A DNA stretch of 49,922 bases from an uncultured Chlorobiaceae bacterium (GCA_903824295.1 CAIJWE010000038.1:1-49922), one strand, 5' to 3'. Positions 10,516 through 20,246 are shown, numbered from the stretch's first letter. Numbers and translations are program-made. The notes: generated by a model not told the origin, from the sequence alone.

Positions 10516-10557
10516 CCCTTTTCAAGAAGCATTTTAGCTACGTCACGAGCGATTGAA
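10510..10557 (-). pseudogene. C-terminal scrap of a HicB-like antitoxin gene
   Basis: Read on the minus strand, these bases encode [13 protein letters not shown], matching the C-terminal helix IVRDVAKLLLEAS of the remnant at 10801-10975. At DNA level 10521-10554 and 10834-10867 differ at 5 of 34 positions. Nothing of the rest of the gene is present: the fragment abuts the end of mfd on one side and the plus-strand HicB-like ORF on the other. It is probably a rearrangement relic. Confidence 0.5.
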
Positions 10558-10563
10558 TGTTGA

Positions 10564-10776
10564 ATGGAATTTACTGAGGATGGATATGTATCTCTTTGCC
10601 CGAACTTTGATATTGCAAGCCAGGGAGATACTATTGAAGAGGCCCGAGAGAATCTGCGTGAAGCCCTGGAGTTATTCTTTGAGAACGCATCCAGCGAAGA
10701 GATCCAGACACGCCTGCACGAGGAAGTTTATGTGACCCGGATGGAGGTTGTCATAAAGGAAATGACTCTGCGATGA
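10564..10776 (+). CDS. HicB-like antitoxin domain protein, 5' shortened
   Basis: A 70-residue protein with the HicB/UPF0150 pattern: EDGYVSLCP, then ASQGDTIEEARENLREALELFFE (as a region, residues 17-39) and a C-terminal helix. HicB-like proteins are partially RNase-H-like antitoxins or solo regulators. The first beta strand normally preceding 'EDGY' is almost absent, and a TGA lies directly before the ATG, so the gene may be truncated or frameshifted near 10560. An overlapping frame just upstream reads NVEWN, which could be the displaced start. No HicA toxin (short double-stranded-RNA-binding-like protein) is visible beside it. Whether it is expressed is uncertain. Confidence 0.6.
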   Translation: MEFTEDGYVSLCPNFDIASQGDTIEEARENLREALELFFENASSEEIQTRLHEEVYVTRMEVVIKEMTLR

Positions 10777-10800
10777 ACGGTTAATAAACGATTTCTGGGT

Positions 10801-10975
10801 AAAAAAAAGCTCTTTTTGCGATTCCTGACTCGCTTCAAGAAGCAGTTTAGCTACATCACGAACAATCTCGAGTGTTTCACCGAATCGTTCTCCCCTGAGC
10901 TACAAGGCCCTGCAACGTATCGGAAGTTGCCAGATAAACCCCTTCCGGCAGCTTTTCGATAATAATGGTTTCCAT
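10801..10975 (-). pseudogene. Frameshifted HicB-like (DUF1902-type) antitoxin remnant
   Basis: On the minus strand the ATG at 10975 opens METIIIEKLPEGVYLATSD, continuing to QGLVAQGRTI. A stop then follows unless one base is removed near 10881, after which the frame continues GETLEIVRDVAKLLLEAS. This is the order and spacing of a small HicB-like domain, so a single-base insertion has broken the gene. After the domain the frame runs through an eight-T tract towards the opposite-strand HicB-like ORF with no clear end. No cognate toxin gene is present. Confidence 0.7.
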
Positions 10976-10989
10976 ATCAGCAGGATATT

Positions 10990-11025
10990 CAACATGTTGG
11001 TGTATGGTTTACGATACAACATGTT
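10990..11025. promoter_or_regulatory. Candidate toxin-antitoxin-type operator
   Basis: Two copies of the palindrome AACATGTT (starting at 10991 and 11018) flank an inverted repeat TGTAT-N8-ATACA (11001-11018). The arrangement lies just upstream of the frameshifted HicB-like gene on the minus strand. Autoregulated toxin-antitoxin operons often carry dyads of this kind. The assignment is inference from position and symmetry only. Confidence 0.35.
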
Positions 11026-11211
11026 TCACTATTTTCATCAGCGGCGGACACTCGAACCCCATACATAGTTGCTCATTGACTCGGCTCCTTTCCGTTATGG
11101 TATTGGTGATTGATGCTCAATAACGTTGGAGTGACCGGTAGCATTTACCTCTGAACCATACTCATCTTTCATAAATTCCATTCGCAAACGCAACTTTTGC
11201 AACAGCAACAG

Positions 11212-11243
11212 TGTTACAAGTAACAGGACAAAAAAAGTCCTGT
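11212..11243. other. Overlapping stem-loops upstream of the ferredoxin gene
   Basis: TGTTAC-AA-GTAACA (11212-11225) overlaps ACAGGAC-A7-GTCCTGT (11223-11243), which is followed by ATTTT. The second has the shape of a small terminator, but it sits only 27 bp before the ferredoxin start, so it could equally be an attenuator or a stabilising 5' hairpin. The rest of 10976-11211 holds only the operator described separately and no supportable gene. Confidence 0.4.
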
Positions 11244-11270
11244 ATTTTAGAATCATAACATCAAAATATC

Positions 11271-11792
11271 ATGCAAATCACGATCAATAATCATCAGTAT
11301 GAGGCGAATCAGGGTGACAGACTGCTTGAAGTTGCCCGCATAAATCACGAGCATATAGGATACTTCTGCGGCGGAAACACCATCTGTCAGACCTGCTATG
11401 TCAAGGTGCTTGAGGGGGCTGAACTGCTCTCTCCGGTCAGTGAAGAGGAGAAGGCTATCCTCTCTGAGAACCTTCTGAAAGCAGGAACGAGAATGGCCTG
11501 CCAGGCCACGGTTGAAAAAACGGGCACCATAAGAGTGGTGTCGGCAGTCGAAGAGGTACGCCACCTGCTTGAAACGAATCCACTGGATTTGGCCAGCTAC
11601 GCCGCAATCATGGGATGGGAAGCGATGGTCAAGGTACCCGACACCTTACGTCTGCAGGCGGGGAGGGAGTTTGATCTCTGGCAACTCTTCTGTGATGTGC
11701 TGACTGGAATCGGTGACGGCTGGCAGCTTGTTTTCCGTGCTTTTTCCTTCGGCTGCTGTGGCAATGAGAAGAGTGAAACGAGTGTGTGTTGA
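11271..11792 (+). CDS. [2Fe-2S] ferredoxin with C-terminal extension, possible chlorosome envelope protein (CsmI/J/X-like)
   Basis: A 173-residue protein. The first ~95 residues are a plant/adrenodoxin-type [2Fe-2S] ferredoxin with CGGNTICQTC (C-x5-C-x2-C, about residues 33-42) and a fourth Cys in ACQA near residue 78. The remaining ~75 residues are not part of a ferredoxin: they contain an amphipathic/hydrophobic stretch (FDLWQLFCDVLTGIGDGW) and end in a Cys-containing tail. Chlorosome envelope proteins CsmI, CsmJ and CsmX of green sulfur bacteria have exactly this plan, an N-terminal ferredoxin plus a C-terminal envelope-anchoring part, and are thought to govern redox-dependent quenching. 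Those proteins are longer (about 220-245 residues, from memory), so the assignment is tentative. The nearby carotenoid gene fits it. Confidence 0.6.
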   Translation: MQITINNHQYEANQGDRLLEVARINHEHIGYFCGGNTICQTCYVKVLEGAELLSPVSEEEKAILSENLLKAGTRMACQATVEKTGTIRVVSAVEEVRHLLETNPLDLASYAAIMGWEAMVKVPDTLRLQAGREFDLWQLFCDVLTGIGDGWQLVFRAFSFGCCGNEKSETSVC

Positions 11793-11862
11793 TTGAGACA
11801 GCTTGGGGCGGCCACGAAATTGACTATATTTTGTTTTTTCTCTTTCAACCATTGAACTGCCG

Positions 11863-13083
11863 ATGGGGTACGCTTCTGATATTGGGGATGTTGAGTTTGA
11901 GCTTGGCGCAAAAACGCTTGAACGCTGGCTGATAAAGCCTGAAAAAACAATGGAAATTGTTCTTGGCATTCCCAAAGAACGGGCTCAGGATGAACGCCGG
12001 GTTGCTATCTCGCCGCCCGGCGTACAAATACTTGTTGAGCAGGGCATCAGGGTGATCATCGAAAAATCGGCGGGCAATTTCTGCAACTTCACCGATCTCG
12101 CTTATGGTGAAGCTGGCGCAACCATTGCCGAGTCACCCGAAGAGCTCTATGAGCAATCCAACGTCATCGTCAAGGTCTCTCCCCCGCAGCAAGATGAACT
12201 TTCGCTCTTTATGCCGGGCCAACTGCTCATTTCGGCACTGCATCTTGGTACGGTTACTCCCCGCTTGATAAAAACACTGATTGAAAAAAATATTACGGCC
12301 ATCGGATTTGAATTTATCGAAACAAGGGATGGTGAATTGCCGATTGTGAGGACATTGAGCGAAATCGCCGGTTCTCTGGCCATACAAACGGCAGCAAAAT
12401 ACCTTGAAACCGGCTATGGTGGCAGTGGTATTCTTCTTGGAGGCATTGCCGGTGTTCCGCCTGCCTGGGTTACCATTATCGGGGCGGGAACCGTAGGGCT
12501 GTTTGCCGCGCAGGATGCACTCGGACTTGGTGCACAGGTCACCGTCATCGACAAGGAGATCAACCGGCTGCGGCGCTTTGAAGCATTTTTCAACCGCCAC
12601 CTTGTCACGGCTATTGCCAACGATCACTACATCGCCGAAATTGCAAAGATGTCGGATGTGCTGATTGGCGCCCTCAGTCCGCGCCAGAAAATTACCAAGC
12701 CACTGGTCAGTGAACAGGTGGTAAAATCAATGAAACCCGGTTCAGTTATTATTGACGTTTCGATTGATCAGGGAGCCTGCTTCGCCACAAGCCGCCACAC
12801 CTCACACACAAACCCGATCTATGTGAAGCATGGCGTTACCCACTACTGCGTCCCGAACATCCCTTCAGCCGTTGCAAAGACCGCCTCTTTTGCCCTGACC
12901 AATACCCTTCTCCCCTTTCTTCTGAAACTGACGGGACACGAGACGATTTCTGATATTCTCTGGAAAAGCCACAGTTTGAGGAAGGGCACCTACATTTTCA
13001 AGGGCTACGTCACAAAAAAAATTCTCGCAGAACTGACCGACGTACCATTCAGGGAGATCGATATGCTGCTGGCCGCCTCCTGA
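11863..13083 (+). CDS. ald: Alanine dehydrogenase
   Basis: A 406-residue NAD-dependent alanine dehydrogenase interconverting L-alanine with pyruvate and ammonia. The catalytic core starts at MEIVLGIPKERAQDERRVA (about residues 30-48). The NAD-binding Rossmann motif is VTIIGAGTVGLFAA near 203-216, and substrate-handling conserved blocks such as VKVSPPQ and VIIDVSIDQGG-like VSIDQGA are present. About 29 residues precede the usual start; similar N-terminal extensions occur in Bacteroidetes/Chlorobi members, so I keep the upstream ATG, with 11950 as the alternative. It lies 70 bp downstream of the ferredoxin gene and converges on crtH with an 18-bp gap. Confidence 0.95.
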   Translation: MGYASDIGDVEFELGAKTLERWLIKPEKTMEIVLGIPKERAQDERRVAISPPGVQILVEQGIRVIIEKSAGNFCNFTDLAYGEAGATIAESPEELYEQSNVIVKVSPPQQDELSLFMPGQLLISALHLGTVTPRLIKTLIEKNITAIGFEFIETRDGELPIVRTLSEIAGSLAIQTAAKYLETGYGGSGILLGGIAGVPPAWVTIIGAGTVGLFAAQDALGLGAQVTVIDKEINRLRRFEAFFNRHLVTAIANDHYIAEIAKMSDVLIGALSPRQKITKPLVSEQVVKSMKPGSVIIDVSIDQGACFATSRHTSHTNPIYVKHGVTHYCVPNIPSAVAKTASFALTNTLLPFLLKLTGHETISDILWKSHSLRKGTYIFKGYVTKKILAELTDVPFREIDMLLAAS

Positions 13084-13101
13084 AGCATCTGACTACTACT
13101 A

Positions 13102-14628
13102 CTACAGGAGTTCATCAAGCGGCTTGCCAAATTTTCTTGCAATATAGGAGGCACACGATACACCGGAATAGGTTACGGCTATGACGCCCTGACCGGGAAA
13201 GGTACTGTCACCTGCGGCAAAAAGATTTTTTATCGGTGTTGTGTTCTGCGGTTTCTGCAGAATATTCTGTCCAGGTTTCATCAGCGGCCCGTAGGATCCT
13301 TTAAAGCGGTTGAGATAGCGCTCATGGGTGAGCGGCGTGGCAAGCACTTTGAGCTCAACCGCCTTCGACAATCCGGGCAAAATCCTCTCCGTCCGGGCAA
13401 TCACTCCTGCAGCCACCTCCTCCTTTGCTGCAAGATAGGCGCTGCTCCCCCTCTCATAGTGCTGCCACTCGTCAACCTCTCCGGTCACGAAGGCATGGAC
13501 AATATGCTTGCCGGCAGGTGCCAGCGAGGGATCGAGAATGGTTGGAGCCGAAAAATAGATGGTACCGCCGGTTTTGTTGTAGCTCTTCCAATCATCAACA
13601 AGAATATGGTGCACATGAAACCCTTCGGGAATCACGGAGGCATCAACGCCGAGAAAAAGCTGAAACCAGCTTGGCGCTCGAAGAAATCTTTTTTCATCAA
13701 CCCTGTAGCGTGAATCGGTAACGAGGCGATTAAAGGTATCCCATACGGTAGCATTGCTGATTACCGCCTTTGCATAGTGCTTCGAGCCATCAGCAAGCAT
13801 CACGCCATGAGCCTCTCCGTTGTTGACCAGAATCTCCGCAACCTCCGACTGATAGCAGATTCGCCCGCCAAACTTCTCAATTCCTTTGCACAAAGCTTCA
13901 GGAATGGCTCCTGAACCACCTACAGGATAGTTGATACCACCAAAATGGCGATCAGCAAGGCATATCCCGGCATTGACCAGCGGTGTTGCAACCGCATCCT
14001 GTACCGCCCATGAGTAGGCCTCTATATCAATAAAGCGAAGAAGTTCTTCATCATGAATATAGCGCCTGGCGGTTTTGCCCATTGAACGAAAGCTTTTCAA
14101 GGCAAGCGCAACGGTTTTGAGCGGATTTGCTGAACCGACTGCAAGCAGATGCGTCACATCCTCAAGCGAACCGGCAGGCATGGCGCTGAGAATTTCGTAT
14201 ACTTCGTCAAGTTCACGGTAAAAACGTTTTATTCCTTCCGCTTCATGCGGAAAACGGGCAGCAAGAGTATCGAGAAAAGCGTGACGGTCATAAAAAGCCG
14301 GTATGGAAAAACCATTGGGAAGATGATAATGAATTTGAACCGGATCCATAATGGCAGGAACCTCAACTCCAAGCTTCCTGAATATTCGTGTATGCAGGTT
14401 CAGGGTACCGCTCGTTTTGTTCTCACCAAAACCATAAAACACAGACGCGCCTGCATCAAAACGATAGCCCTCCCTGCAGAATGAAGAGCAGCTTCCCCCC
14501 GCATAGCGGTTCTTCTCAAAAACAAGCGTTGAAATACCCCTCTCTTGAAGCAATGCGGCTGCAGTAAGCCCTCCAATTCCGGAGCCGACAACAATGACAT
14601 CAGCAGAAAGAGCAGCAGATTCATTCAT
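13102..14628 (-). CDS. crtH: Carotenoid isomerase / phytoene-desaturase family flavoprotein (CrtH-type)
   Basis: A 508-residue FAD-dependent oxidoreductase of the CrtI/CrtH superfamily. The FAD-binding fingerprint VIVVGSGIGGLTAAALLQERG lies near residues 10-31 (region only), followed by the GGSCSSF block. The C-terminal flavin motif is NLFAAGDSTFPGQGVIAVTYSG. The overall pattern fits CrtH prolycopene isomerase, which turns the poly-cis lycopene made by CrtP/CrtQ into all-trans lycopene for chlorobactene-type carotenoids. A desaturase or saturase of the same superfamily cannot be fully excluded. It is monocistronic, convergent with ald, and diverges from the sigma factor gene across an AT-rich gap. 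Confidence 0.85.
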   Translation of the reverse strand: MNESAALSADVIVVGSGIGGLTAAALLQERGISTLVFEKNRYAGGSCSSFCREGYRFDAGASVFYGFGENKTSGTLNLHTRIFRKLGVEVPAIMDPVQIHYHLPNGFSIPAFYDRHAFLDTLAARFPHEAEGIKRFYRELDEVYEILSAMPAGSLEDVTHLLAVGSANPLKTVALALKSFRSMGKTARRYIHDEELLRFIDIEAYSWAVQDAVATPLVNAGICLADRHFGGINYPVGGSGAIPEALCKGIEKFGGRICYQSEVAEILVNNGEAHGVMLADGSKHYAKAVISNATVWDTFNRLVTDSRYRVDEKRFLRAPSWFQLFLGVDASVIPEGFHVHHILVDDWKSYNKTGGTIYFSAPTILDPSLAPAGKHIVHAFVTGEVDEWQHYERGSSAYLAAKEEVAAGVIARTERILPGLSKAVELKVLATPLTHERYLNRFKGSYGPLMKPGQNILQKPQNTTPIKNLFAAGDSTFPGQGVIAVTYSGVSCASYIARKFGKPLDELL

Positions 14629-14762
14629 GGAACCAGTGTGTTTTGATTTTGTTGAAGAAGTTCAGAAAAGCCTTAAAATATATTGTTTTAAATTAATTAT
14701 TTTGCGTAAAGATTCTCTTGAATGCAAAACAACCATATTTGAACCCTGGAAGATTACAGCTC

Positions 14763-15398
14763 ATGGATAAACCCGATCCGACCCGTCAGGCAAAAACCAG
14801 GACAATAAAAGAGTCACTCTCACGTGAGGAGCGTCAAAAACAACTTGAGTTTCAGAGAGAAGCTGTGGTGCATCTCAATGCACTCTATAACTATTCGCTT
14901 CACCTGACGATGAATCCGAGTGATGCGGAAGATCTGGTACAGGAGACCTATCTCAAGGCCTATCGTTTTTTTAATTCTTTTGAGCGGGGAACAAACTGCA
15001 AGGCATGGCTGTTTAAAATCCTGAAAAACAACTATATCAATCGGTTTCGCAAAAACTCGAAGGAGCCCGGTAAGGTTGATTATGATTTGATCAAGGATTT
15101 TTATCATTCGATAAAGGACACACGGAATGATACCAGTGAAACAGATAGTGATTATTTCCATTCATTGCTCCATGAAGAGGTCTATCAGGCGCTTCACTCT
15201 CTGCCTGAAGAGTTCAGGGAGGTGATTCAGTTGTGTGATATTGAAGGTTTTACCTATGAAGAGATCGCAAATATGGTAGAAAGCCCGATCGGAACAGTAC
15301 GATCAAGACTGTACCGGGGTAGGAAGTTGCTTCGTGCTCAGCTTGAGGAGTATGCAAAAAAGTACGGCTTCAACAACGATAACGATAACGATCAATAA
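14763..15398 (+). CDS. ECF-type RNA polymerase sigma factor
   Basis: About 212 residues from the ATG at 14763; the frame also extends to a TTG at 14718. Region 2 is clear: [20 protein letters not shown] followed by [19 protein letters not shown]. Region 4 helix-turn-helix is [23 protein letters not shown] leading to [11 protein letters not shown] (region only). The acidic NDNDND tail is unusual. ECF factors redirect polymerase to stress or envelope regulons and are held by an anti-sigma factor. The next gene, 26 bp downstream, encodes a zinc-finger-type anti-sigma candidate, supporting a sigma/anti-sigma pair. Confidence 0.95.
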   Translation: MDKPDPTRQAKTRTIKESLSREERQKQLEFQREAVVHLNALYNYSLHLTMNPSDAEDLVQETYLKAYRFFNSFERGTNCKAWLFKILKNNYINRFRKNSKEPGKVDYDLIKDFYHSIKDTRNDTSETDSDYFHSLLHEEVYQALHSLPEEFREVIQLCDIEGFTYEEIANMVESPIGTVRSRLYRGRKLLRAQLEEYAKKYGFNNDNDNDQ

Positions 15399-15424
15399 AT
15401 CAAGACGCACAAACTTTTTTTATT

Positions 15425-15682
15425 ATGAACTGCAAAAAAGCTGGCGTACTTATCAGTGCCTGCGTAGATGGCGAACTTTCTCTGAGTGAAGAGAGGGATT
15501 TTCTCCTTCATCTGTCGGAATGCAGTGAGTGCAGGGGAGAGTATGAGGATGCAAAAAAAACAAAGATGATCATCCGGGAAAAAATTATCCAGTTCAAGGC
15601 CCCTGAAACCTTGATGATTTCGATTATGCAACTAACCAGCTTCAACACCAAAGAACACGAAGAGTCCCTTCTTTATGAATAA
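15425..15682 (+). CDS. Small zinc-finger anti-sigma factor
   Basis: An 85-residue protein starting MNCKKAGVLISACVDGELS. It carries the ZAS motif H-x3-C-x2-C (HLSECSEC, about residues 29-36), typical of redox- or zinc-responsive anti-sigma factors such as RsrA/ChrR relatives. There is no transmembrane helix, so it should act in the cytosol on the sigma factor encoded just upstream. The C-terminal half is short with no recognisable sensor domain. Confidence 0.85.
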   Translation: MNCKKAGVLISACVDGELSLSEERDFLLHLSECSECRGEYEDAKKTKMIIREKIIQFKAPETLMISIMQLTSFNTKEHEESLLYE

Positions 15683-15709
15683 CACTCTCAGCAGTAACCC
15701 GGATATATT

Positions 15710-16096
15710 ATGAAAAAGTCCCTTACCATCACAGAGGATGAAGTGAAAAAGTGGCATCTCAATATGCCAAATGAGATGCTTGAAGCAATTTCCGGACGAT
15801 TCAAGCTGCTCTCTGAGCCAATGAGGCTTAAAATATTGCGCACTCTTTGTGAGAAAGAGCATACGGTTCAGGAGATCGTTAATGAAATCGATGCAAGCCA
15901 GGCAAACATCTCAAAACATCTGGCACTGATGTACGAGAGTGGTATTGTAAGCCGCAGAAAAGAAGGACTGAAAAGTTACTACCGTATCATTGATGAGAGC
16001 GTTATTTACGCCTGTTATCTGAGCTCAAAGGGGGTGGTTGAAAACCTTCAGTCGCAACTCCGCTGGGTAAAGGACGTCCAGTCTTCACTGTCATAA
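15710..16096 (+). CDS. ArsR-family transcriptional regulator
   Basis: A 128-residue winged-helix regulator. [23 protein letters not shown] (residues 31-53, region only) and the recognition helix [23 protein letters not shown] are classic ArsR/SmtB. No CxC-type metal site is seen (the only Cys residues are near position 47 and in the C-terminal VIYACYL), so the signal is unclear. It lies 27 bp downstream of the anti-sigma gene and may be co-transcribed with it. Its position just before the hsp20-dnaK leader makes local regulation possible, but that is inference. Confidence 0.92.
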   Translation: MKKSLTITEDEVKKWHLNMPNEMLEAISGRFKLLSEPMRLKILRTLCEKEHTVQEIVNEIDASQANISKHLALMYESGIVSRRKEGLKSYYRIIDESVIYACYLSSKGVVENLQSQLRWVKDVQSSLS

Positions 16097-16386
16097 GGGC
16101 GACCATCCGCAACAACTTGCCTCAGCAGGGATTGCATCGGCATTGCGCTATAGTCGTCTAATCTCCCCTCCCTGTCAGCTCCTTTGTCATCATAGCAACT
16201 GTCTGACATTTTTTCTTTCCGCCGGAAACAGTATGACATTTTTACCGACAAAATGTCATTACCGACAAAATCATTGCGAAACGTGTGGCAAAAAGGCTTT
16301 GGCACGTTTTTTGATGATTTATTGTTGTAGAAATTTTCACAACAATTGGTTACTGCAATAACAAAAAAAATAAAACGGAGGACGCA
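16097..16386 (+). promoter_or_regulatory. Dyad-rich leader/promoter region of hsp20-dnaK
   Basis: This 290-bp gene-free stretch holds several ordered motifs. TTTCC-GCC-GGAAA is near 16217-16229. A perfect 9-bp dyad TGACATTTT-N7-AAAATGTCA spans 16234-16258. A direct repeat, ACCGACAAAATGTCATT then ACCGACAAAATCATT, spans 16244-16275. TTGTTGT-N10-ACAACAA spans 16322-16345. A partial -24/-12-like sequence TTGGCAC-N5-TTGA lies at 16299-16314, but the -12 GC is GA. A strong CGGAGG precedes the hsp20 start. No CIRCE element was found. Confidence 0.55.
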
Positions 16387-16785
16387 ATGCTTGTACAATT
16401 ATCGAAAGACCCAATGAGACTGTTTGATGATATCTGGTCGGGTACGCAGCAGCCTTCTGCTCCGGCGTTCAAGGTTGATATTTCAGAAGATGAGACGGGT
16501 TTTCATATTGATGCTGAACTTCCCGGCATCGCCAAGGAAAATGTAGCGCTCAATATTGAGGATGATGTGCTGACCATCAAAGCTGAAAAAAAAGTGGAAA
16601 CCGATGAGAGCAAAAAGAATTATCACCGCATTGAGAGAAGCTCTGGAAGTTTTTCAAGAAGCTTTAATCTTGGCGAGATGATTGATCAGGAGAACATCAG
16701 TGCGGATTTCAGTAACGGGATACTTCATGTAGCCCTTCCCAAGGCCGCACCAGCAAAAAAGAAAAAGGAAATTTCTATCAGTTAA
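16387..16785 (+). CDS. Hsp20 small heat-shock protein
   Basis: A 132-residue alpha-crystallin-domain chaperone that holds unfolding proteins in a refoldable state. The domain starts at [23 protein letters not shown] (residues 25-47, region only). It ends with the conserved A-x-x-x-N-G-I-L motif in [14 protein letters not shown] and a short KKKEISIS tail carrying an I-x-I-like anchor. CGGAGG sits six bases before the ATG. dnaK follows 82 bp downstream across a hairpin, so refolding and holding chaperones are likely co-induced. Confidence 0.96.
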   Translation: MLVQLSKDPMRLFDDIWSGTQQPSAPAFKVDISEDETGFHIDAELPGIAKENVALNIEDDVLTIKAEKKVETDESKKNYHRIERSSGSFSRSFNLGEMIDQENISADFSNGILHVALPKAAPAKKKKEISIS

Positions 16786-16802
16786 TTTCGCATGTAAGTC
16801 TG

Positions 16803-16839
16803 TGCCCGATGTCAACGATTCTGCGTCGGGCATCTTTTA
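16803..16839 (+). terminator. Hairpin between hsp20 and dnaK
   Basis: TGCCCGA (16803-16809) pairs with TCGGGCA (16826-16832), followed by TCTTTTA. The loop is 16 nt. It may be a partial terminator or processing site that lowers or separates dnaK expression from hsp20. Confidence 0.6.
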
Positions 16840-16855
16840 TATCACGTTCAAATAA

Positions 16856-18790
<1,935 letters not shown>

Positions 18791-18824
18791 CAGCCGATAA
18801 AAAGAGGTCTGTCTTCATGAACAG

Positions 18825-18852
18825 AGGGATTCAGGAGTGAATCCCTTTGTTT
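18825..18852 (+). terminator. Rho-independent terminator after dnaK
   Basis: AGGGATTC (18825-18832) pairs perfectly with GAATCCCT (18839-18846) around a 6-nt loop and is followed by TTGTTTATTT. Confidence 0.85.
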
Positions 18853-18937
18853 ATTTAACAGGGTTTTGCTAATTTAATTCTTATTGAAGGCAGAACACCG
18901 GAGTGTTTTATATTTGCAAAATTTAACCGTGCAAACC

Positions 18938-19372
18938 ATGCAACCTCAACTCAGCCGTCCAGATACCGGCACGAATCAGGTCAGAGTCAGTACATCAGGT
19001 CCATGGTCAGGTAATGCGGCGCATAAAGCAGAAAAATATTATATAACTTCTGCAAAAAGGGATGGTTGGGACAACCTTCACATCCAGATAAGCCCGACCT
19101 CAGGACGCAGAAAACTGTCTCCGACCAAGGAGATGATCGATAAAATTATTTCGGGTGAAATTGATCTTTTTGTGCTCTCAACCCAGCCGGATATCGGTAT
19201 TGATCTCAAAAAGAAGGTGCTGGACAACGAAAATCGCTACGTCATTGACTTTGATGGCCGTGGCATAAAATGGACCATGAGGGACATACCTGTCTTTTAC
19301 AGCTCACTCCAGAAAAAACTGTGTGTTGAAATTGACCGGCGAACCTACACTGTTGATGAATTTTTCAGTTAG
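18938..19372 (+). CDS. Uncharacterised protein
   Basis: I do not recognise this family. From the ATG at 18938 it has 144 residues; an in-frame TTG at 18884 would add 18. No signal peptide or membrane segment is seen. The protein is basic in the middle ([22 protein letters not shown]) with several aromatic residues. It has a lysine-rich LDLKKKVLD-like stretch and ends YTVDEFFS. Codon use and composition match neighbouring genes, and the gene is enclosed by terminators on both sides, so it is a plausible single-gene unit. TATATTTG near 18909-18916 resembles the Bacteroidetes-type -7 element, but that is only suggestive. Confidence 0.7.
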   Translation: MQPQLSRPDTGTNQVRVSTSGPWSGNAAHKAEKYYITSAKRDGWDNLHIQISPTSGRRKLSPTKEMIDKIISGEIDLFVLSTQPDIGIDLKKKVLDNENRYVIDFDGRGIKWTMRDIPVFYSSLQKKLCVEIDRRTYTVDEFFS

Positions 19373-19420
19373 CCTGACCAATTCGATCCCTGTAAATTCA
19401 TACCTCAACCCGCACGAAAT

Positions 19421-19446
19421 AACCCCGGCTTAACCGGGGCTATTGT
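19421..19446. terminator. Bidirectional terminator between convergent genes
   Basis: CCCCGG (19423-19428) pairs with CCGGGG (19434-19439). T-rich sequence follows on the plus strand and TTATTT follows on the minus strand. It sits between the unknown plus-strand gene and the 3' end of the minus-strand tol cluster. Confidence 0.75.
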
Positions 19447-19481
19447 TGTTTACTCTCATATTCACCTCACGTCATAAAACC

Positions 19482-20222
19482 CTATTGCAGTTTTTTTCGA
19501 GCAAGAGCCGCTTGAGAAGAGGCCGGATAGATGCTGACCAAATCCTTGAACCTTGCTTTTGCATTGACAGCGTCCCCCGTCAATTCAAACGAGAGTGCCT
19601 GTTTGTAGAGGGCTGCCGGACGCTGACTGCTTTTGGTATACTTTGAGATAACTACCTGATATTCAAGAATGGCTTTTTCGTACCATTTCTCATCGAAATA
19701 GCTTTCTGCAACATAAAACTGTGCCTCACCGGCAAGAGCTGATGGAGGCGTCCTCTGTAACAGCAAGTTAAAACTCTCCCTTGCAGCAGAATAGTTTTTC
19801 TGGTTGAGCTTAACCTCTCCATCACTGAGCAACGCCGCGTCAGTCAACGGAACGGTCGCCAGTGAGGATGACGAAGAAGAGGGAATCTCCTGTTTTGCAG
19901 GAGCAATATACTGCTCAATTTTCTGCAACCTCAATTCCAGCTCATCAACCTTGTGCACCAGCAGAGAGTCCTCCATTCCAAGCCGACCAAAAGTCTGACG
20001 ATTATTATGGGAAATCTCTTCAATGCTGCCCTGTAACCGTGAAACATCATCCCGAACCTGCTGAACATCTGAATAGGATACTGCCGTCTGGGTTTTAATG
20101 GTTTCAGATTCAGTTTTCAGTTTTCTCACGTTATCTTCAACAACAAGAAGATCCTGTTTTGATGCACAGGCCGACAAAGCGAGAACCGGAAAAAAGATAA
20201 AGGGTTTAATCTTTTTATGCAT
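19482..20222 (-). CDS. cpoB: Tol-Pal system protein CpoB/YbgF-like lipoprotein
   Basis: A 246-residue protein with a lipoprotein signal peptide (lipobox LSAC near residues 16-19). A coiled-coil region (about 25-105), a Ser-rich linker (SSSSSS near 115) and a C-terminal TPR block of three repeats (about 128-245, for example AARESFNLLLQRTP, KAILEYQVVISKYT and AKARFKDLVSIYP) follow. This is the CpoB/YbgF plan: coordinator of peptidoglycan synthesis with outer-membrane constriction. CpoB in E. coli is periplasmic rather than lipidated; a lipobox is a variation. It is the last gene of the tol cluster. Confidence 0.88.
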   Translation of the reverse strand: MHKKIKPFIFFPVLALSACASKQDLLVVEDNVRKLKTESETIKTQTAVSYSDVQQVRDDVSRLQGSIEEISHNNRQTFGRLGMEDSLLVHKVDELELRLQKIEQYIAPAKQEIPSSSSSSLATVPLTDAALLSDGEVKLNQKNYSAARESFNLLLQRTPPSALAGEAQFYVAESYFDEKWYEKAILEYQVVISKYTKSSQRPAALYKQALSFELTGDAVNAKARFKDLVSIYPASSQAALARKKLQ

Positions 20223-20246
20223 AGCCAGTAAAGGGGTTTCTTCCAG

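Noticed and set aside
16299-16314. Sigma-54 promoter before hsp20
   Set aside because: The -24 GG and the spacing fit, but the essential -12 GC is GA, so it is mentioned only as a partial match.
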